A stretch of DNA of 64,000 nt. Origin: Allomuricauda sp. M10 (GTDB lineage Bacteria; Bacteroidota; Bacteroidia; Flavobacteriales; Flavobacteriaceae). The notes beneath the pieces were generated by a model, which saw nothing but the letters and a program-made list of their open reading frames with translations, searched no databases and was not told the origin of the DNA. Both the position numbers and the translations under genes were made by a program. The stretch spans positions 434,001 through 498,000 of the forward strand of contig NZ_JAJGBN010000001.1 in assembly GCF_020782875.1 (NCBI RefSeq), written 5' to 3'. Below, one piece after another: positions 1 to 8,984 of the stretch (its first letter is position 1; every line of letters starts with the position of its first letter).

Positions 1-276
1 TTGATCTTATTGTACCACAACAATGAAGTGCTCAACGGAATCATCCTCAATCCCTGGTTTTTGATTGGGTTAACGATTTTTAGTGCCTATTTGTTGAATT
101 CACCAATTGAACTTTTTGCCTTAAAATTCAAAAATTGGAGTTTTAAGGATAATGGAATACGCTATTTGTTCTTGATAGGGAGCTTGGTGATGTTGTTGAC
201 CCTGAGGTTTTTGGCCATCCCCTTGATCATTGTGTTCTATATTCTGGCCTCGTTGTTGACGCCTTCCGGAAAGTAA
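1..276 (+). CDS. pssA: CDP-diacylglycerol--serine O-phosphatidyltransferase, C-terminal part
   Basis: The reading frame is open at the window edge, so only the last 91 residues are visible. They hold three hydrophobic segments separated by a short loop containing ALKFKNWSFKDNGIRY, which matches my memory of the C-terminal region of Bacteroidota PssA proteins. The enzyme makes phosphatidylserine from CDP-diacylglycerol and serine at the inner membrane, the precursor of phosphatidylethanolamine. The catalytic CDP-alcohol motif would lie upstream and cannot be checked. The gene converges on lptB with two bases between the stop codons. Another CDP-alcohol phosphatidyltransferase is possible. Confidence 0.6.
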   Translation: MILLYHNNEVLNGIILNPWFLIGLTIFSAYLLNSPIELFALKFKNWSFKDNGIRYLFLIGSLVMLLTLRFLAIPLIIVFYILASLLTPSGK

Positions 277-278
277 AT

Positions 279-1019
279 CTAGAAATCGAGTTTCTTTTTT
301 CTAAGCTCGAAGTTCTGACCCAAATATACCTTTCGGACCATTTCGTCCACTGCCAATTCCTCTGGAACACCTGCTTTTAGAATGCCACCTTCAAACATGA
401 GGTAAGAACGTTCCGTAATGGCCAAGGTTTCCTGAACATTGTGGTCGGTGATCAAAATACCGATGTTCTTGTTCTTCAATTGGGCTACGATACGCTGGAT
501 ATCCTCTACAGCAACGGGATCCACCCCGGCAAAGGGTTCATCTAACAAAATGAATTTTGGGTCAGTAGCCAAGGCCCTGGCGATTTCAGTACGTCGGCGT
601 TCCCCTCCTGAAAGCAAGTCGCCACGGTTTTTACGGATATGTCCCAAACCAAATTCATCAATGAGCGACTCCATTTTCATGTGTTGCTCCTTTTTGCTCA
701 AATTGGTGAGTTGTAGTACGCTCAGGATATTTTTCTCAATGCTCAGTTTTCGAAATACGGAAGCTTCTTGCGCCAAATAGCCGATTCCGTGCTGCGCCCT
801 CTTGTACATGGGAAAAGCGGTGATGTCAGTACTATCCAGGTAAATGTTGCCGCCATTCGGCTTTATTAAGCCTACAATCATATAGAACGAAGTGGTCTTA
901 CCGGCACCGTTAGGACCCAAAAGCCCTACGATTTCACCTTGATTCACTTCAAGGGAAATACCCCTAACAACTTTTCGGCCACGGTAGGCCTTCATGATAT
1001 TTTCTGCGCGTAGCTTCAT
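279..1019 (-). CDS. lptB: LPS export ABC transporter ATP-binding protein LptB
   Basis: This is the cytoplasmic ATPase that powers transfer of lipopolysaccharide from the inner membrane to the outer leaflet through LptFGC-A-DE. The 246 residues carry a full nucleotide-binding domain: Walker [10 protein letters not shown] (residues 35-43), Q-loop region near 84, signature LSGGE (136-140), Walker B FILLDEP (156-162) and the H-loop histidine in ITDHN (193). Length and the PFAGVDP sequence after Walker B are typical of LptB rather than other ABC ATPases. It is the last gene of a leftward set kdsD-tatC-ahpD-lptB, and kdsD also serves LPS core synthesis. The start is an ATG at 1019. Confidence 0.93.
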   Translation of the reverse strand: MKLRAENIMKAYRGRKVVRGISLEVNQGEIVGLLGPNGAGKTTSFYMIVGLIKPNGGNIYLDSTDITAFPMYKRAQHGIGYLAQEASVFRKLSIEKNILSVLQLTNLSKKEQHMKMESLIDEFGLGHIRKNRGDLLSGGERRRTEIARALATDPKFILLDEPFAGVDPVAVEDIQRIVAQLKNKNIGILITDHNVQETLAITERSYLMFEGGILKAGVPEELAVDEMVRKVYLGQNFELRKKKLDF

Positions 1020-1076
1020 AGGAACGTGCCAAAACTAAACATATTCTTCTTCTGGGATGGTGTCTTTTGGTTTTTT

Positions 1077-1427
1077 TTAAGCATCGGTTGCTTCTAGATC
1101 TTCCCAAAATTCATAGGCCCTGCGCAAGTGTGGGACAACAATGGTACCACCCACCAAAGTGGCAATACCAAGAGTTTCCATTACTTCTTCCTTGTTGGCG
1201 CCAGCTTTTTTGGAGCTTTCCAAATGGTATTTTACACAATCGTCGCAACGCAGAACCGCAGAGGCGACCAATCCCAAAAGTTCCTTTGTCTTAACATCCA
1301 GGGCGCCGGCCATATAAGCGTTGGTGTCCAGATTAAAGATGCGTTTGATCAACTTGTTGTTGTCGGCCAACAACTTTTCGTTCATTTTGGAACGATAGGC
1401 ATTGAACTCTTCTACTTTATTTGGCAT
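1077..1427 (-). CDS. carboxymuconolactone decarboxylase (AhpD-like) family protein
   Basis: A 116-residue all-helical protein with the AhpD-type redox motif CDDCVKYH (Cys61, Cys64, His68). In the family this Cys-x-x-Cys plus histidine supports peroxidase or disulfide-reductase chemistry, while true carboxymuconolactone decarboxylases usually lack it. I therefore favour a thiol-redox or hydroperoxide role over aromatic catabolism, and no catabolic genes are nearby. The start ATG at 1427 overlaps the end of tatC by 11 bases, which suggests translational coupling. The substrate cannot be read from the sequence. Confidence 0.85.
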   Translation of the reverse strand: MPNKVEEFNAYRSKMNEKLLADNNKLIKRIFNLDTNAYMAGALDVKTKELLGLVASAVLRCDDCVKYHLESSKKAGANKEEVMETLGIATLVGGTIVVPHLRRAYEFWEDLEATDA

Positions 1428-2259
1428 TTTTCTGTGCTTTTTCTTTTTTCTTCTCTCTTCTCACTACCCAGGCAGAAATGTAGATACTGATCTGGTACAA
1501 AATAAGTACTGGAATGGCCACAACGATTTGACTGGTAATATCTGGAGGGGTGATGATGGCAGATAGGATCAAAACGATCACCAATGCAATCTTTCTGTAC
1601 TTCTTCAAGAATTCTGGGGTTACCAAACCAACCTTGGTCAAGAAATAGATGACTATCGGGAGCTCGAACATGATCCCACAAGCAATGACCGAGGCCCTAA
1701 CGGTTGATACATAAGAGGCTAGGTCGATCTCGTTCAAAACTTCTTTACTGACCTGATAAGATCCCAAAAAGTTGATGGACAATGGGGCCACTACATAATA
1801 TCCGAAGAGCACACCCAAAAAGAACAAGGCGGAAGCCGTAAGGATAAATCCTCTGGAGTGCTTGCGCTCTTTTTCATAAAGTCCAGGACTGATAAATCTC
1901 CACAACTCATATAGAATATAGGGGAAGCCAATGATCACACCCGCCCAAATGGATGTCCAGATGTGGGCAGAAAATTGCCCGGCCATCAATCTACTCTGAA
2001 TGGTGAAGGGCAAGGATTCACTACAAAATTCCGATGTTACCCCAAAAAAGGTGGCGATGTTACAAAAGAACTTGTAGGTTGGGAAATCCATATTCTTGGG
2101 ACCAAATAGGATGGTGTCAAAAATGAACCCCTTAAAAATAAATGCGAAGCAGGCAATGATGACCACCGCCAGGGTGGAGCGTATCAAATGCCAGCGTAAT
2201 TCTTCCAAATGGTCCAAAAAGGACATCTCATCCGGATTTTTTTTCTGTGTTTTTGCCAT
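1417..2259 (-). CDS. tatC: Sec-independent protein translocase subunit TatC
   Basis: TatC is the twin-arginine signal-peptide receptor of the Tat pathway, which exports folded proteins across the inner membrane. The 280-residue product has the typical short cytoplasmic N-terminus (MSFLDHLEELRWHLIRS, containing the conserved HLxELR motif), the loop IGFPYILYELWRFISPGLYEKER, and about six membrane segments. A lysine-rich C-terminal tail follows the last helix. Its ATG (2257-2259) shares a base with the kdsD stop codon, so the two are probably translated from one mRNA. tatA is not in the window. Confidence 0.96.
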   Translation of the reverse strand: MAKTQKKNPDEMSFLDHLEELRWHLIRSTLAVVIIACFAFIFKGFIFDTILFGPKNMDFPTYKFFCNIATFFGVTSEFCSESLPFTIQSRLMAGQFSAHIWTSIWAGVIIGFPYILYELWRFISPGLYEKERKHSRGFILTASALFFLGVLFGYYVVAPLSINFLGSYQVSKEVLNEIDLASYVSTVRASVIACGIMFELPIVIYFLTKVGLVTPEFLKKYRKIALVIVLILSAIITPPDITSQIVVAIPVLILYQISIYISAWVVRREKKKEKAQKNAK

Positions 2260-3224
2260 TATAGGATTCCCTCGTTTATAAGGTTATGGATATGGACCAC
2301 GCCCGCGTAGGTGTCGCCATCAAAAGCCAATAGCTGTGAAATGCTCTTTTCTTGGAGCAGTTTCAAGGCATTGATGGCCAAAGTCTCCACATCCACTGAT
2401 TTTGGGTTGGAAGTCATGATGTCCTTGGCGGTTAGTCCACTGATATTGTCATATTTGCTGAGCATTCGCCGAATGTCACCATCCGTTACAATGCCCACTA
2501 CCTCGTTATTTTCCATCACGGCGGTGACCCCCAACATTTTGGAAGATATTTCAACGATCACTTCCTTTACACTGGTGTTGATGTCCACTTGTGGTTTTTC
2601 GTTGTTCACCACAATATCGGCCACCCGTAAATACAGCTTTTTGCCCAAGGCTCCCCCAGGATGATACTTTGCAAAATCGGCACTGCTGAATCCTTTGAGT
2701 TCCAAAAGGCAAATGGCGAGGGCATCTCCCATGGCCATTTGGGCCGAAGTACTCGTTGTTGGGGCAAGATTGTTCGGGCAGGCTTCTTTTTCCACAAAGG
2801 TGTTCAGGACAAAATCGGCTTGTTTCGCCAAAACGGAATCCATGTTACCAGTAATGCCGATAAGTTTGTTCTTCCCTATTTTGATGAGGGGAAGCAAAGC
2901 TTTGATCTCGGGCGTATTCCCACTTTTGGAAAGGCATATGACCACATCATTCTCCTGAATGGTGCCCAAGTCGCCGTGAATGGCATCCGCAGCATGCATA
3001 AAAATGGCGGGAGTGCCAGTAGAATTGAGGGTGGCCACAATTTTGGAAGCCACAATGGCACTCTTTCCTACCCCGGAAACCACCACTCTTCCCTGCGATT
3101 CTAAAATGAATTGTACGGCATGGGCGAACTGGTCATCAAGCAGTTCGATCAAATTGGAGATTGCCTTGCTTTCAATTTCAAGTGTCCGCTTTGCGATGGA
3201 TAAAATTGACTGAATGTCGCTCAA
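2259..3224 (-). CDS. kdsD: KpsF/GutQ family arabinose-5-phosphate isomerase
   Basis: Converts ribulose-5-phosphate to arabinose-5-phosphate, the first step to Kdo for lipopolysaccharide core. The N-terminal half is a SIS sugar-isomerase domain (GVGKSAIVASKIVATLNSTG near residues 51-70, then ICLSKSGNTPE). The C-terminal half has two CBS domains (from about residue 205), the usual architecture at the usual length of about 320. No ATG fits: the only sensible start is a TTG at 3222-3224, directly before SDIQSILSIAKRT, which matches the usual N-terminus of the family. The gene diverges from recQ and heads the operon with tatC. Confidence 0.93.
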   Translation of the reverse strand: MSDIQSILSIAKRTLEIESKAISNLIELLDDQFAHAVQFILESQGRVVVSGVGKSAIVASKIVATLNSTGTPAIFMHAADAIHGDLGTIQENDVVICLSKSGNTPEIKALLPLIKIGKNKLIGITGNMDSVLAKQADFVLNTFVEKEACPNNLAPTTSTSAQMAMGDALAICLLELKGFSSADFAKYHPGGALGKKLYLRVADIVVNNEKPQVDINTSVKEVIVEISSKMLGVTAVMENNEVVGIVTDGDIRRMLSKYDNISGLTAKDIMTSNPKSVDVETLAINALKLLQEKSISQLLAFDGDTYAGVVHIHNLINEGIL

Positions 3225-3409
3225 AGTAAATAACGGATTATCTAATTGTATTCCTAAAAGAATATCTTATCTTTAAGATTACAAAACTAATCAAACTATC
3301 TTTTACAGACCATTATGGGAGATAGAATACTTCCTACTTTTGAAGATTGATTAAAATGATTGTTTCAATGGCCTTTCAGGTTGCTTGTTATTAATTGAAA
3401 AATGCGGAA

Positions 3410-5611
3410 ATGAGCCTAACCAATACCGATTTGCATTCCTCACTCAAAAAATATTTTGGTTTCTCAAAATTTAAGGGGCTCCAAGAAGATGTGATCCAGA
3501 ACGTACTGGACGACAAAGATACTTTTGTAATCATGCCCACTGGGGGTGGAAAATCCCTGTGCTACCAGTTGCCTGCCATTATGAAGGAAGGTACTGCCAT
3601 TGTGGTTTCCCCTTTGATTGCCCTGATGAAAAACCAAGTTGATGCCATAAGAGGCATTTCCGAACAGAATGGCATAGCGCACGTGCTGAATTCCTCGCTC
3701 ACCAAGACCGAGGTGAAACAGGTGATGGAGGATATATCCAGCGGGATTACCAAATTGTTGTACGTAGCACCGGAATCCCTGACCAAGGAAGAGTATGTGG
3801 ATTTTTTGAGAAGCGTGAAACTTTCCTTTGTTGCGGTGGACGAAGCGCATTGCATCTCGGAATGGGGACATGACTTTAGACCGGAATACCGAAACCTCAA
3901 GGGTATCATCAACCGATTGGGAGAAGGAATTCCTATCATTGGTCTAACCGCAACGGCCACGCCAAAAGTACAGGAAGATATCATTAAAAATTTAGGGATG
4001 AGCGATGCCTTGGTGTACAAGGCTTCGTTTAACAGGCCCAACCTCTATTATGAAGTACGGCCCAAGACCCAGAATGTAGATGCCGATATCATCCGATTTG
4101 TAAAACAGAACCAAGGCAAATCGGGTATCATATATTGTTTGAGCAGAAAACGGGTAGAGGAACTTGCACAGGTTTTACAGGTGAATGGCGTGAGTGCCGT
4201 TCCGTACCATGCCGGATTTGATGCCAAGACTAGGGCCAAATATCAGGACATGTTCCTGATGGAAGAGGTGGATGTGGTGATTGCTACCATTGCTTTTGGT
4301 ATGGGAATCGATAAACCGGATGTCCGCTTTGTCATCCATCACGATATTCCAAAAAGTATAGAAAGCTATTATCAGGAAACCGGTCGTGCCGGCCGTGATG
4401 GCGGTGAAGGACATTGTTTGGCCTTCTATTCCTATAAAGATGTTGAAAAGCTGGAAAAGTTCATGTCCGGTAAACCCGTGGCAGAACAAGAAATAGGTAA
4501 TGCCCTTTTGCAGGAAATTGTGGCCTATGCCGAAACATCCATGTCACGAAGAAAATTCATCCTCCATTATTTTGGGGAAGAATTTGATGAGGTAAATGGC
4601 GAAGGAGCCGATATGGACGACAATTCCAGAAACCCGAAACCGAAGGAAGAGGCCAAGAACGAAGTGGTAAAACTGCTCAGCGTAGTTCGGGATACCAAGG
4701 AAAAATTCAAGACCAAGGAAATCGTCAGGATTTTGGTGGGTAAGACCAATGCGATGATATCCTCTCATAAGACCGATGAAAAGGAGTTTTTTGGAATCGG
4801 GGCCGAAAAGGACAAATTGTACTGGATGGCCTTGGTGCGACAAGTGCTTGTTGCGGGGTTGCTCAAAAAGGAAATAGAACGCTACGGCATTTTGCATTTG
4901 ACCGATGCGGGGGATCAGTACCTAGAAAATCCGGAGTCGTTCATGATGACCAAGGATCATATTTATACCGAGGAAACCACCGATGCCGCCAACCAGATGG
5001 GTAAGGCTGTTGGAATGTCAGCGGACGACAACTTGTTGAAATTGTTGAAAGACCTCCGTAAAAATGAGGCCAGAAAAAGGGAAGTGCCACCTTTTGTGGT
5101 TTTCCAAGATCCTTCGTTGGAAGATATGTCCCTGAAATATCCGATCACCATGGATGAGCTTTTGAACATTCAAGGAGTAGGTGAGGGTAAGGCCAAGAAA
5201 TACGGAAAGCCATTCATTGATCTCATTGCCAAATATGTAGAGGAGAACGATATCATCAGACCGGATGATCTTGTGGTAAAAAGTACAGGCGCCAATTCGG
5301 CCCTGAAATTATACGTCATCCAAAGTATTGACAGAAAATTGGCGTTGGATGATATTGCCTCTGCCAAGGGATTGGAGCTTTCTGAACTCATCAAGGAAAT
5401 GGAACAGATCGTTTTCAGTGGAACCAAATTGAACATTGGTTACTGGATCGATGAAATTTTGGATGAGGACCAGCAAGAAGAAATCCACGACTACTTTTTG
5501 GAAGCCGATTCGGATTCCATATCAAAGGCCATTGAGGAATTTGATGGCAGCTATGACGATGAGGAACTCCGATTGTACCGACTCAAATTTATAAGTGAAG
5601 TGGCAAACTAA
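3410..5611 (+). CDS. recQ: ATP-dependent DNA helicase RecQ
   Basis: A 3'-5' DNA helicase of recombination and fork repair. Visible in order: Walker A MPTGGGKSLCYQLP, the DEAH box VDEAHCISEWGHDFRPEY, helicase motifs IYCLSRKRVEEL and QETGRAGRDG, a RecQ C-terminal winged-helix region, an HRDC-like segment (LLNIQGVGEGKAKKYG) and an extra C-terminal region. At 733 residues it is longer than E. coli RecQ (about 610), as usual in Bacteroidota. The zinc-binding cysteines of classical RecQ are not evident after LHYFGE. I chose the ATG at 3410; a TTG at 3395 would add five residues. Its 3' end overlaps the convergent CCC-motif gene by four bases. Confidence 0.95.
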   Translation: MSLTNTDLHSSLKKYFGFSKFKGLQEDVIQNVLDDKDTFVIMPTGGGKSLCYQLPAIMKEGTAIVVSPLIALMKNQVDAIRGISEQNGIAHVLNSSLTKTEVKQVMEDISSGITKLLYVAPESLTKEEYVDFLRSVKLSFVAVDEAHCISEWGHDFRPEYRNLKGIINRLGEGIPIIGLTATATPKVQEDIIKNLGMSDALVYKASFNRPNLYYEVRPKTQNVDADIIRFVKQNQGKSGIIYCLSRKRVEELAQVLQVNGVSAVPYHAGFDAKTRAKYQDMFLMEEVDVVIATIAFGMGIDKPDVRFVIHHDIPKSIESYYQETGRAGRDGGEGHCLAFYSYKDVEKLEKFMSGKPVAEQEIGNALLQEIVAYAETSMSRRKFILHYFGEEFDEVNGEGADMDDNSRNPKPKEEAKNEVVKLLSVVRDTKEKFKTKEIVRILVGKTNAMISSHKTDEKEFFGIGAEKDKLYWMALVRQVLVAGLLKKEIERYGILHLTDAGDQYLENPESFMMTKDHIYTEETTDAANQMGKAVGMSADDNLLKLLKDLRKNEARKREVPPFVVFQDPSLEDMSLKYPITMDELLNIQGVGEGKAKKYGKPFIDLIAKYVEENDIIRPDDLVVKSTGANSALKLYVIQSIDRKLALDDIASAKGLELSELIKEMEQIVFSGTKLNIGYWIDEILDEDQQEEIHDYFLEADSDSISKAIEEFDGSYDDEELRLYRLKFISEVAN

Positions 5612-5919
5612 TAGTTGCCACTCCACTCACCTGCCGTAATCATGGCAATGATAAATCCAAAATAAAGGATAAACAGCACTAAGTAGACCAAGGCCAAGGC
5701 CAAACCGATATAGGCTAGAATCTTCCCTGTTTTTACGTTGCTGTAATCCGTATAACTTTCCGGACTTTGTAAGTATAATTGATTGGCGGTCTTCGCTTTC
5801 ACTAAGGCGATGATGCTAAAAATAACACCGAAGGGACCGCAACATACCAAGGTGCCGACTATGGAAATGATTCCCATGGTCAGCACGGTACTTGCCCCGG
5901 GTAAGGGTTGTTGGCTCAT
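5608..5919 (-). CDS. CCC-motif membrane protein (CD225/IFITM-like), copy 1
   Basis: A 103-residue protein with two membrane segments. The first contains VCCGPFG followed by GVIFSIIALVKA. A cytosolic loop (residues about 50-70) precedes VKTGKILAYIG and the second segment. This layout, with paired cysteines at the membrane edge and a lysine-bearing helix entering the second span, resembles the CD225/dispanin family that includes eukaryotic IFITM proteins. The function in bacteria is unknown. Six bases separate it from the next copy upstream, and both follow a DUF2752 gene, so all three are likely one operon. This copy has only two adjacent cysteines. Confidence 0.75.
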   Translation of the reverse strand: MSQQPLPGASTVLTMGIISIVGTLVCCGPFGVIFSIIALVKAKTANQLYLQSPESYTDYSNVKTGKILAYIGLALALVYLVLFILYFGFIIAMITAGEWSGNY

Positions 5920-5925
5920 ATATTT

Positions 5926-6255
5926 CTATTGTTGATATTGTTCAAGAATTTCTTGCATTCTTTGTGGATCTTGTAAGGTTTCCCATCCAAAGAAGGAAAC
6001 GGCCCAAATCATGTATGCAATGGTTAAAATGTTCAAAACAATACCAATGATGGCCAAGATCCTGCCAGTTTTTACGGTTGATAAGCCTTCATACATATCA
6101 GGGTTTTCGGCGTGGAGTTTCATAGCCTTGTTGGCCAAGACCAATGCAATCACACCGAAGATTAAACCAAGTACCCCATAACAACAGCAGGTTACGATCG
6201 AGATAATGCCGAAGACCATTATCAGGGTAGCATTTGGAAGTTTTTGTTGTTCCAT
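5926..6255 (-). CDS. CCC-motif membrane protein (CD225/IFITM-like), copy 2
   Basis: A paralogue of the following gene: 109 residues with the same plan. Span one includes VTCCCYGVLGLIFGVIALV with three consecutive cysteines, then a loop with YEGLSTVKTGRILAIIG, then span two and a short glutamine-rich tail (EILEQYQQ). Both proteins start with a short polar, proline-containing N-terminus. The similarity of the two points to local duplication. As in the other copy, the cysteines lie where S-palmitoylated cysteines lie in IFITM proteins, but no lipidation is shown for these. Function unknown. Confidence 0.75.
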   Translation of the reverse strand: MEQQKLPNATLIMVFGIISIVTCCCYGVLGLIFGVIALVLANKAMKLHAENPDMYEGLSTVKTGRILAIIGIVLNILTIAYMIWAVSFFGWETLQDPQRMQEILEQYQQ

Positions 6256-6266
6256 AATTTAAAGTT

Positions 6267-6584
6267 TTAATTAAAAAGGTTATTCATTTTTAGGATATAG
6301 CTGACAATGATGGTCCCTGCTACAAGTAGCATCAGAACCATTTTTATTTGTTGCGCATATTTGAGTTTCACGAAAAAGGTGGTGCTCAAAAAAAAGAGCA
6401 ACATGATGATGGGATAAATGGCAGGATACATTTGGAAAGCGGCCAAAAATTCCCCGTGAAACAAAAGATCTACCGAGCGCTGCATACCACAACCTGGACA
6501 GTCCAACCCGAACAATTGTTTGTTAAGGCAGGGCAACATATAATCCTTCAAACTGAGGGCGAATATGGTTGGTTGTAATGGCAT
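6267..6584 (-). CDS. DUF2752 domain membrane protein
   Basis: A small membrane protein (105 residues from the ATG at 6582-6584) with the hallmark CPGCGMQRS motif of DUF2752, here in FGLDCPGCGMQRSVDLLFHG, followed by two hydrophobic segments. The frame is open for another 33 codons upstream, but that would run into the divergent Smr gene and add a lysine-rich non-family leader, so I use the internal ATG. It leads the operon with the two CCC-motif proteins, with 11 bases to the next gene. The family's biochemical role is not established; the CxxCG motif could bind a metal. Confidence 0.8.
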   Translation of the reverse strand: MPLQPTIFALSLKDYMLPCLNKQLFGLDCPGCGMQRSVDLLFHGEFLAAFQMYPAIYPIIMLLFFLSTTFFVKLKYAQQIKMVLMLLVAGTIIVSYILKMNNLFN

Positions 6585-6667
6585 CTTAGTCAGTAATAGG
6601 CGAAAAATACTATTATTTTTGTTTACTGGTTTAACTTTGTGGTCATTTTTTTGACCAATTAAGGGAT

Positions 6668-7213
6668 ATGGGCAAATTTTCAATAGGAGATAGAGTAGAG
6701 GTGCTGGATGAGGCCATAAAAGGCGTCGTGCAAGACGTTGATGGCGATATGGTGACGTTGATCACAAAAGACGGTTTCCCAATGAAATACCATGTCAAGG
6801 ACTTGGTGAAGGTTCACGGTAAAATTTCGGTCTCCAATTTTGAAGTTTCCCAAATCAAGGAAGAAAAGGAGATTCCGAAAAGAAGAAAGACGTCCAACAT
6901 CAAACCCAAGGAGCGTAACCTACCCAAAATGGAAGTAGACCTGCACATTCATCATTTGGTGAAATCCACCAGGGGACTAACCAATTTTGATATGCTCAAC
7001 ATACAAATGGAAACCGCCAAGCGACAATTGGACTTTGCCATCCAAAAGCGTATCCAAAAAGTGGTCTTTATCCATGGAGTGGGCGAAGGTGTCCTAAAGG
7101 ACGAGTTGCAGTATCTTTTCAATAAGTACGATAACCTAAAATACTACGATGCCGACTACCAAAAATATGGTCTGGGAGCCACGGAAGTCTATATTTTCCA
7201 GAATAATCCCTAA
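6668..7213 (+). CDS. Smr/MutS2-type domain protein
   Basis: A 181-residue protein. Residues 1-55 form a small beta-rich domain (FSIGDRVEVLDEAIKGVVQDV), like the N-terminal domain of DUF2027/Smr proteins. The rest is an Smr domain with the DLHI motif (VDLHIHHLV) and HGVGEGVLKDEL, which correspond to the DLHG and HGxGxG signatures. Smr domains nick or bind nucleic acids; recent work links some to ribosome rescue. The first motif lacks the usual glycine (DLHI rather than DLHG). It is divergent from the DUF2752 operon. Its 3' end overlaps the convergent lipoprotein gene by four bases. Confidence 0.85.
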   Translation: MGKFSIGDRVEVLDEAIKGVVQDVDGDMVTLITKDGFPMKYHVKDLVKVHGKISVSNFEVSQIKEEKEIPKRRKTSNIKPKERNLPKMEVDLHIHHLVKSTRGLTNFDMLNIQMETAKRQLDFAIQKRIQKVVFIHGVGEGVLKDELQYLFNKYDNLKYYDADYQKYGLGATEVYIFQNNP

Positions 7214-7725
7214 GGAATAGCGGTGGTTACTTCCCCAAATTCGCTAATGGTCAAATTGGTGATTCTTTCGCCATTACCGGTCACAAAGGAGATGCCGCTC
7301 AAACTGATGTTGTGCACAAAGTTGGTCCCATCCGTATCTGCATATGTTTCAATAATGACCAATCCGTCTTCAGCCTCAACTTCTTCTAGGACCACAGGGT
7401 CAGCGGTTGGAATATCATCACAGAAATAATCATTGTCCACATCGTCATTGAAAATCCGATAGGTCACCTGGGATTGGCTGGAAACCGTACTTTGCGTAAC
7501 AATCGTGTCGCCTACCACCCCTTTGTTCAAAACGCCACTTTGTAATTCCAGGATAAGGGCTTCGGTACCATTGATCTTGAACAAAACGTTCTTGGTGGTC
7601 GCAACAGGGGCGGAACAATACTGGAGTGAAACACTATCGAAATCGATGGTCTCTATCTGAAGGTCACCATCACTGCAAGAAAAAAGGGCCAAAGCGCACA
7701 AGGCCAAAAAGAAATATTTTCCCAT
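7210..7725 (-). CDS. hypothetical lipoprotein
   Basis: 171 residues. The N-terminus MGKYFFLALCALALFSCSDGD is a lipoprotein signal with a lipobox ending at Cys17. The mature part is beta-rich and acidic, with no motif I recognise: it holds the sequence FDSVSLQYCSAP and later a segment YFCDDIPTADP that may form a disulfide with it. It probably sits in the periplasm or on the outer membrane. It converges on the Smr gene and is divergent from the cysteine desulfurase. No function can be assigned. Confidence 0.8.
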   Translation of the reverse strand: MGKYFFLALCALALFSCSDGDLQIETIDFDSVSLQYCSAPVATTKNVLFKINGTEALILELQSGVLNKGVVGDTIVTQSTVSSQSQVTYRIFNDDVDNDYFCDDIPTADPVVLEEVEAEDGLVIIETYADTDGTNFVHNISLSGISFVTGNGERITNLTISEFGEVTTAIP

Positions 7726-7835
7726 GCTCCAAATTTAAAGCAATTCCATTTGATTGGCCCAATCGTAAGGTTGACTTTAAAGGAAATTAACTTTATTTCC
7801 CGTATTTTTGCACCGTTAAATTTGACGACTTGACC

Positions 7836-8984
7836 ATGCAAAAAGTATACCTGGACAATGCGGCGACTACGCAGGTAAGGGATGAGGTGATTTCAAGGAT
7901 GCAAGAGGCCCTGGCTGTACATTATGGCAACCCATCTTCTACACATAGTTTTGGGCGGACTGCAAAAACCGCGGTGGAACAAGCTAGGAAAACCATTGCC
8001 AAAACCTTGAATGCCCAACCTTCGGAGATCATTTTTACTTCTGGTGGAACGGAAGCCGACAACATGATTCTGCGTTGTGCAGTGAGGGATTTGGGGGTGC
8101 AGACCATTATCACTTCCAAAATTGAGCACCATGCCGTGTTGCATACGGTGGAAGAATTGGAAAAGGAATACGGAATTGCGGTTTGGTATGTTGATCTTGA
8201 TGCCGATGGTAACCCGGATATGGGTCATTTGGAAACCCTTTTACAAAAAGACGGTTCCAAGAAGTTGGTCAGTTTAATGCATGTGAACAATGAGATCGGG
8301 AACATTACAGATATTGCCGCTGTCGGGAAACTTTGCCAGCAATATGGAGCATTGTTCCATTCCGATACAGTGCAATCCATTGGGCACTATCCTTGGGATG
8401 TGCAATCGGTGCATATCGATTTTATGACGGCTGCCGCCCACAAGTTCCACGGCCCAAAGGGTATCGGTTTTGCCTTTATCAAGAAAAATTCAGGTTTGAA
8501 ACCCTTGATCGTTGGTGGTGCCCAAGAAAGGGGATTTAGGGCCGGAACGGAGCCTTTCCACAACATTGTTGGTTTGGAAGAATCTTTTGTGAAGGCCTAT
8601 GAGCATTTGGAAGAAGAGACCAATACCGTTAAGGAGCTGAAACGCTATTTTGTTGAAAAGGTACAACAGGAAATTCCCGGAGCCATTTTTAACGGTTTGT
8701 CTGGCGACCTGGATAAAAGTACCTATACTTTGGCCAATGTCAGATTGCCTTTTGACAAACAAAAAGGTTTGATGCTGCTTTTTCATTTGGATATGAAAGG
8801 AATTGCCTGTTCCAAAGGAAGTGCTTGCCAATCAGGAAGTGATCAGGGATCCCATGTACTGGCTGAGATTTTATCACCGGAAGAAATGGATAAACCTTCT
8901 TTGCGGTTCTCGTTTTCCATGTACAATACCAAGGAAGAATTGGATTATACGGTACAAGTGTTAAAGGAATACGCCAATTCCTGA
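7836..8984 (+). CDS. cysteine desulfurase (NifS/IscS family)
   Basis: A PLP enzyme that takes sulfur from cysteine and passes it on as a persulfide for Fe-S clusters or thio-modifications. Seen: N-terminal VYLDNAATTQ, the PLP-contacting SGGTEADN and SDTVQSIGH, the Schiff-base lysine in AAHKFHGPKG, and the active cysteine in ACSKGSACQSGS. The 382 residues match class I enzymes. I chose the ATG at 7836 over a TTG at 7830, since family members begin two residues before VYLDNAATT. No iscU or suf gene is adjacent, so its acceptor is open. A TATTTTTG element (7803-7810) fits a -7 box, with no clear -33 partner. Confidence 0.93.
   Translation: MQKVYLDNAATTQVRDEVISRMQEALAVHYGNPSSTHSFGRTAKTAVEQARKTIAKTLNAQPSEIIFTSGGTEADNMILRCAVRDLGVQTIITSKIEHHAVLHTVEELEKEYGIAVWYVDLDADGNPDMGHLETLLQKDGSKKLVSLMHVNNEIGNITDIAAVGKLCQQYGALFHSDTVQSIGHYPWDVQSVHIDFMTAAAHKFHGPKGIGFAFIKKNSGLKPLIVGGAQERGFRAGTEPFHNIVGLEESFVKAYEHLEEETNTVKELKRYFVEKVQQEIPGAIFNGLSGDLDKSTYTLANVRLPFDKQKGLMLLFHLDMKGIACSKGSACQSGSDQGSHVLAEILSPEEMDKPSLRFSFSMYNTKEELDYTVQVLKEYANS

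Noticed and set aside
6585..6683. N-terminal extension of the DUF2752 protein to 6683
   Set aside because: It would overlap the divergent Smr gene start and adds no family sequence.
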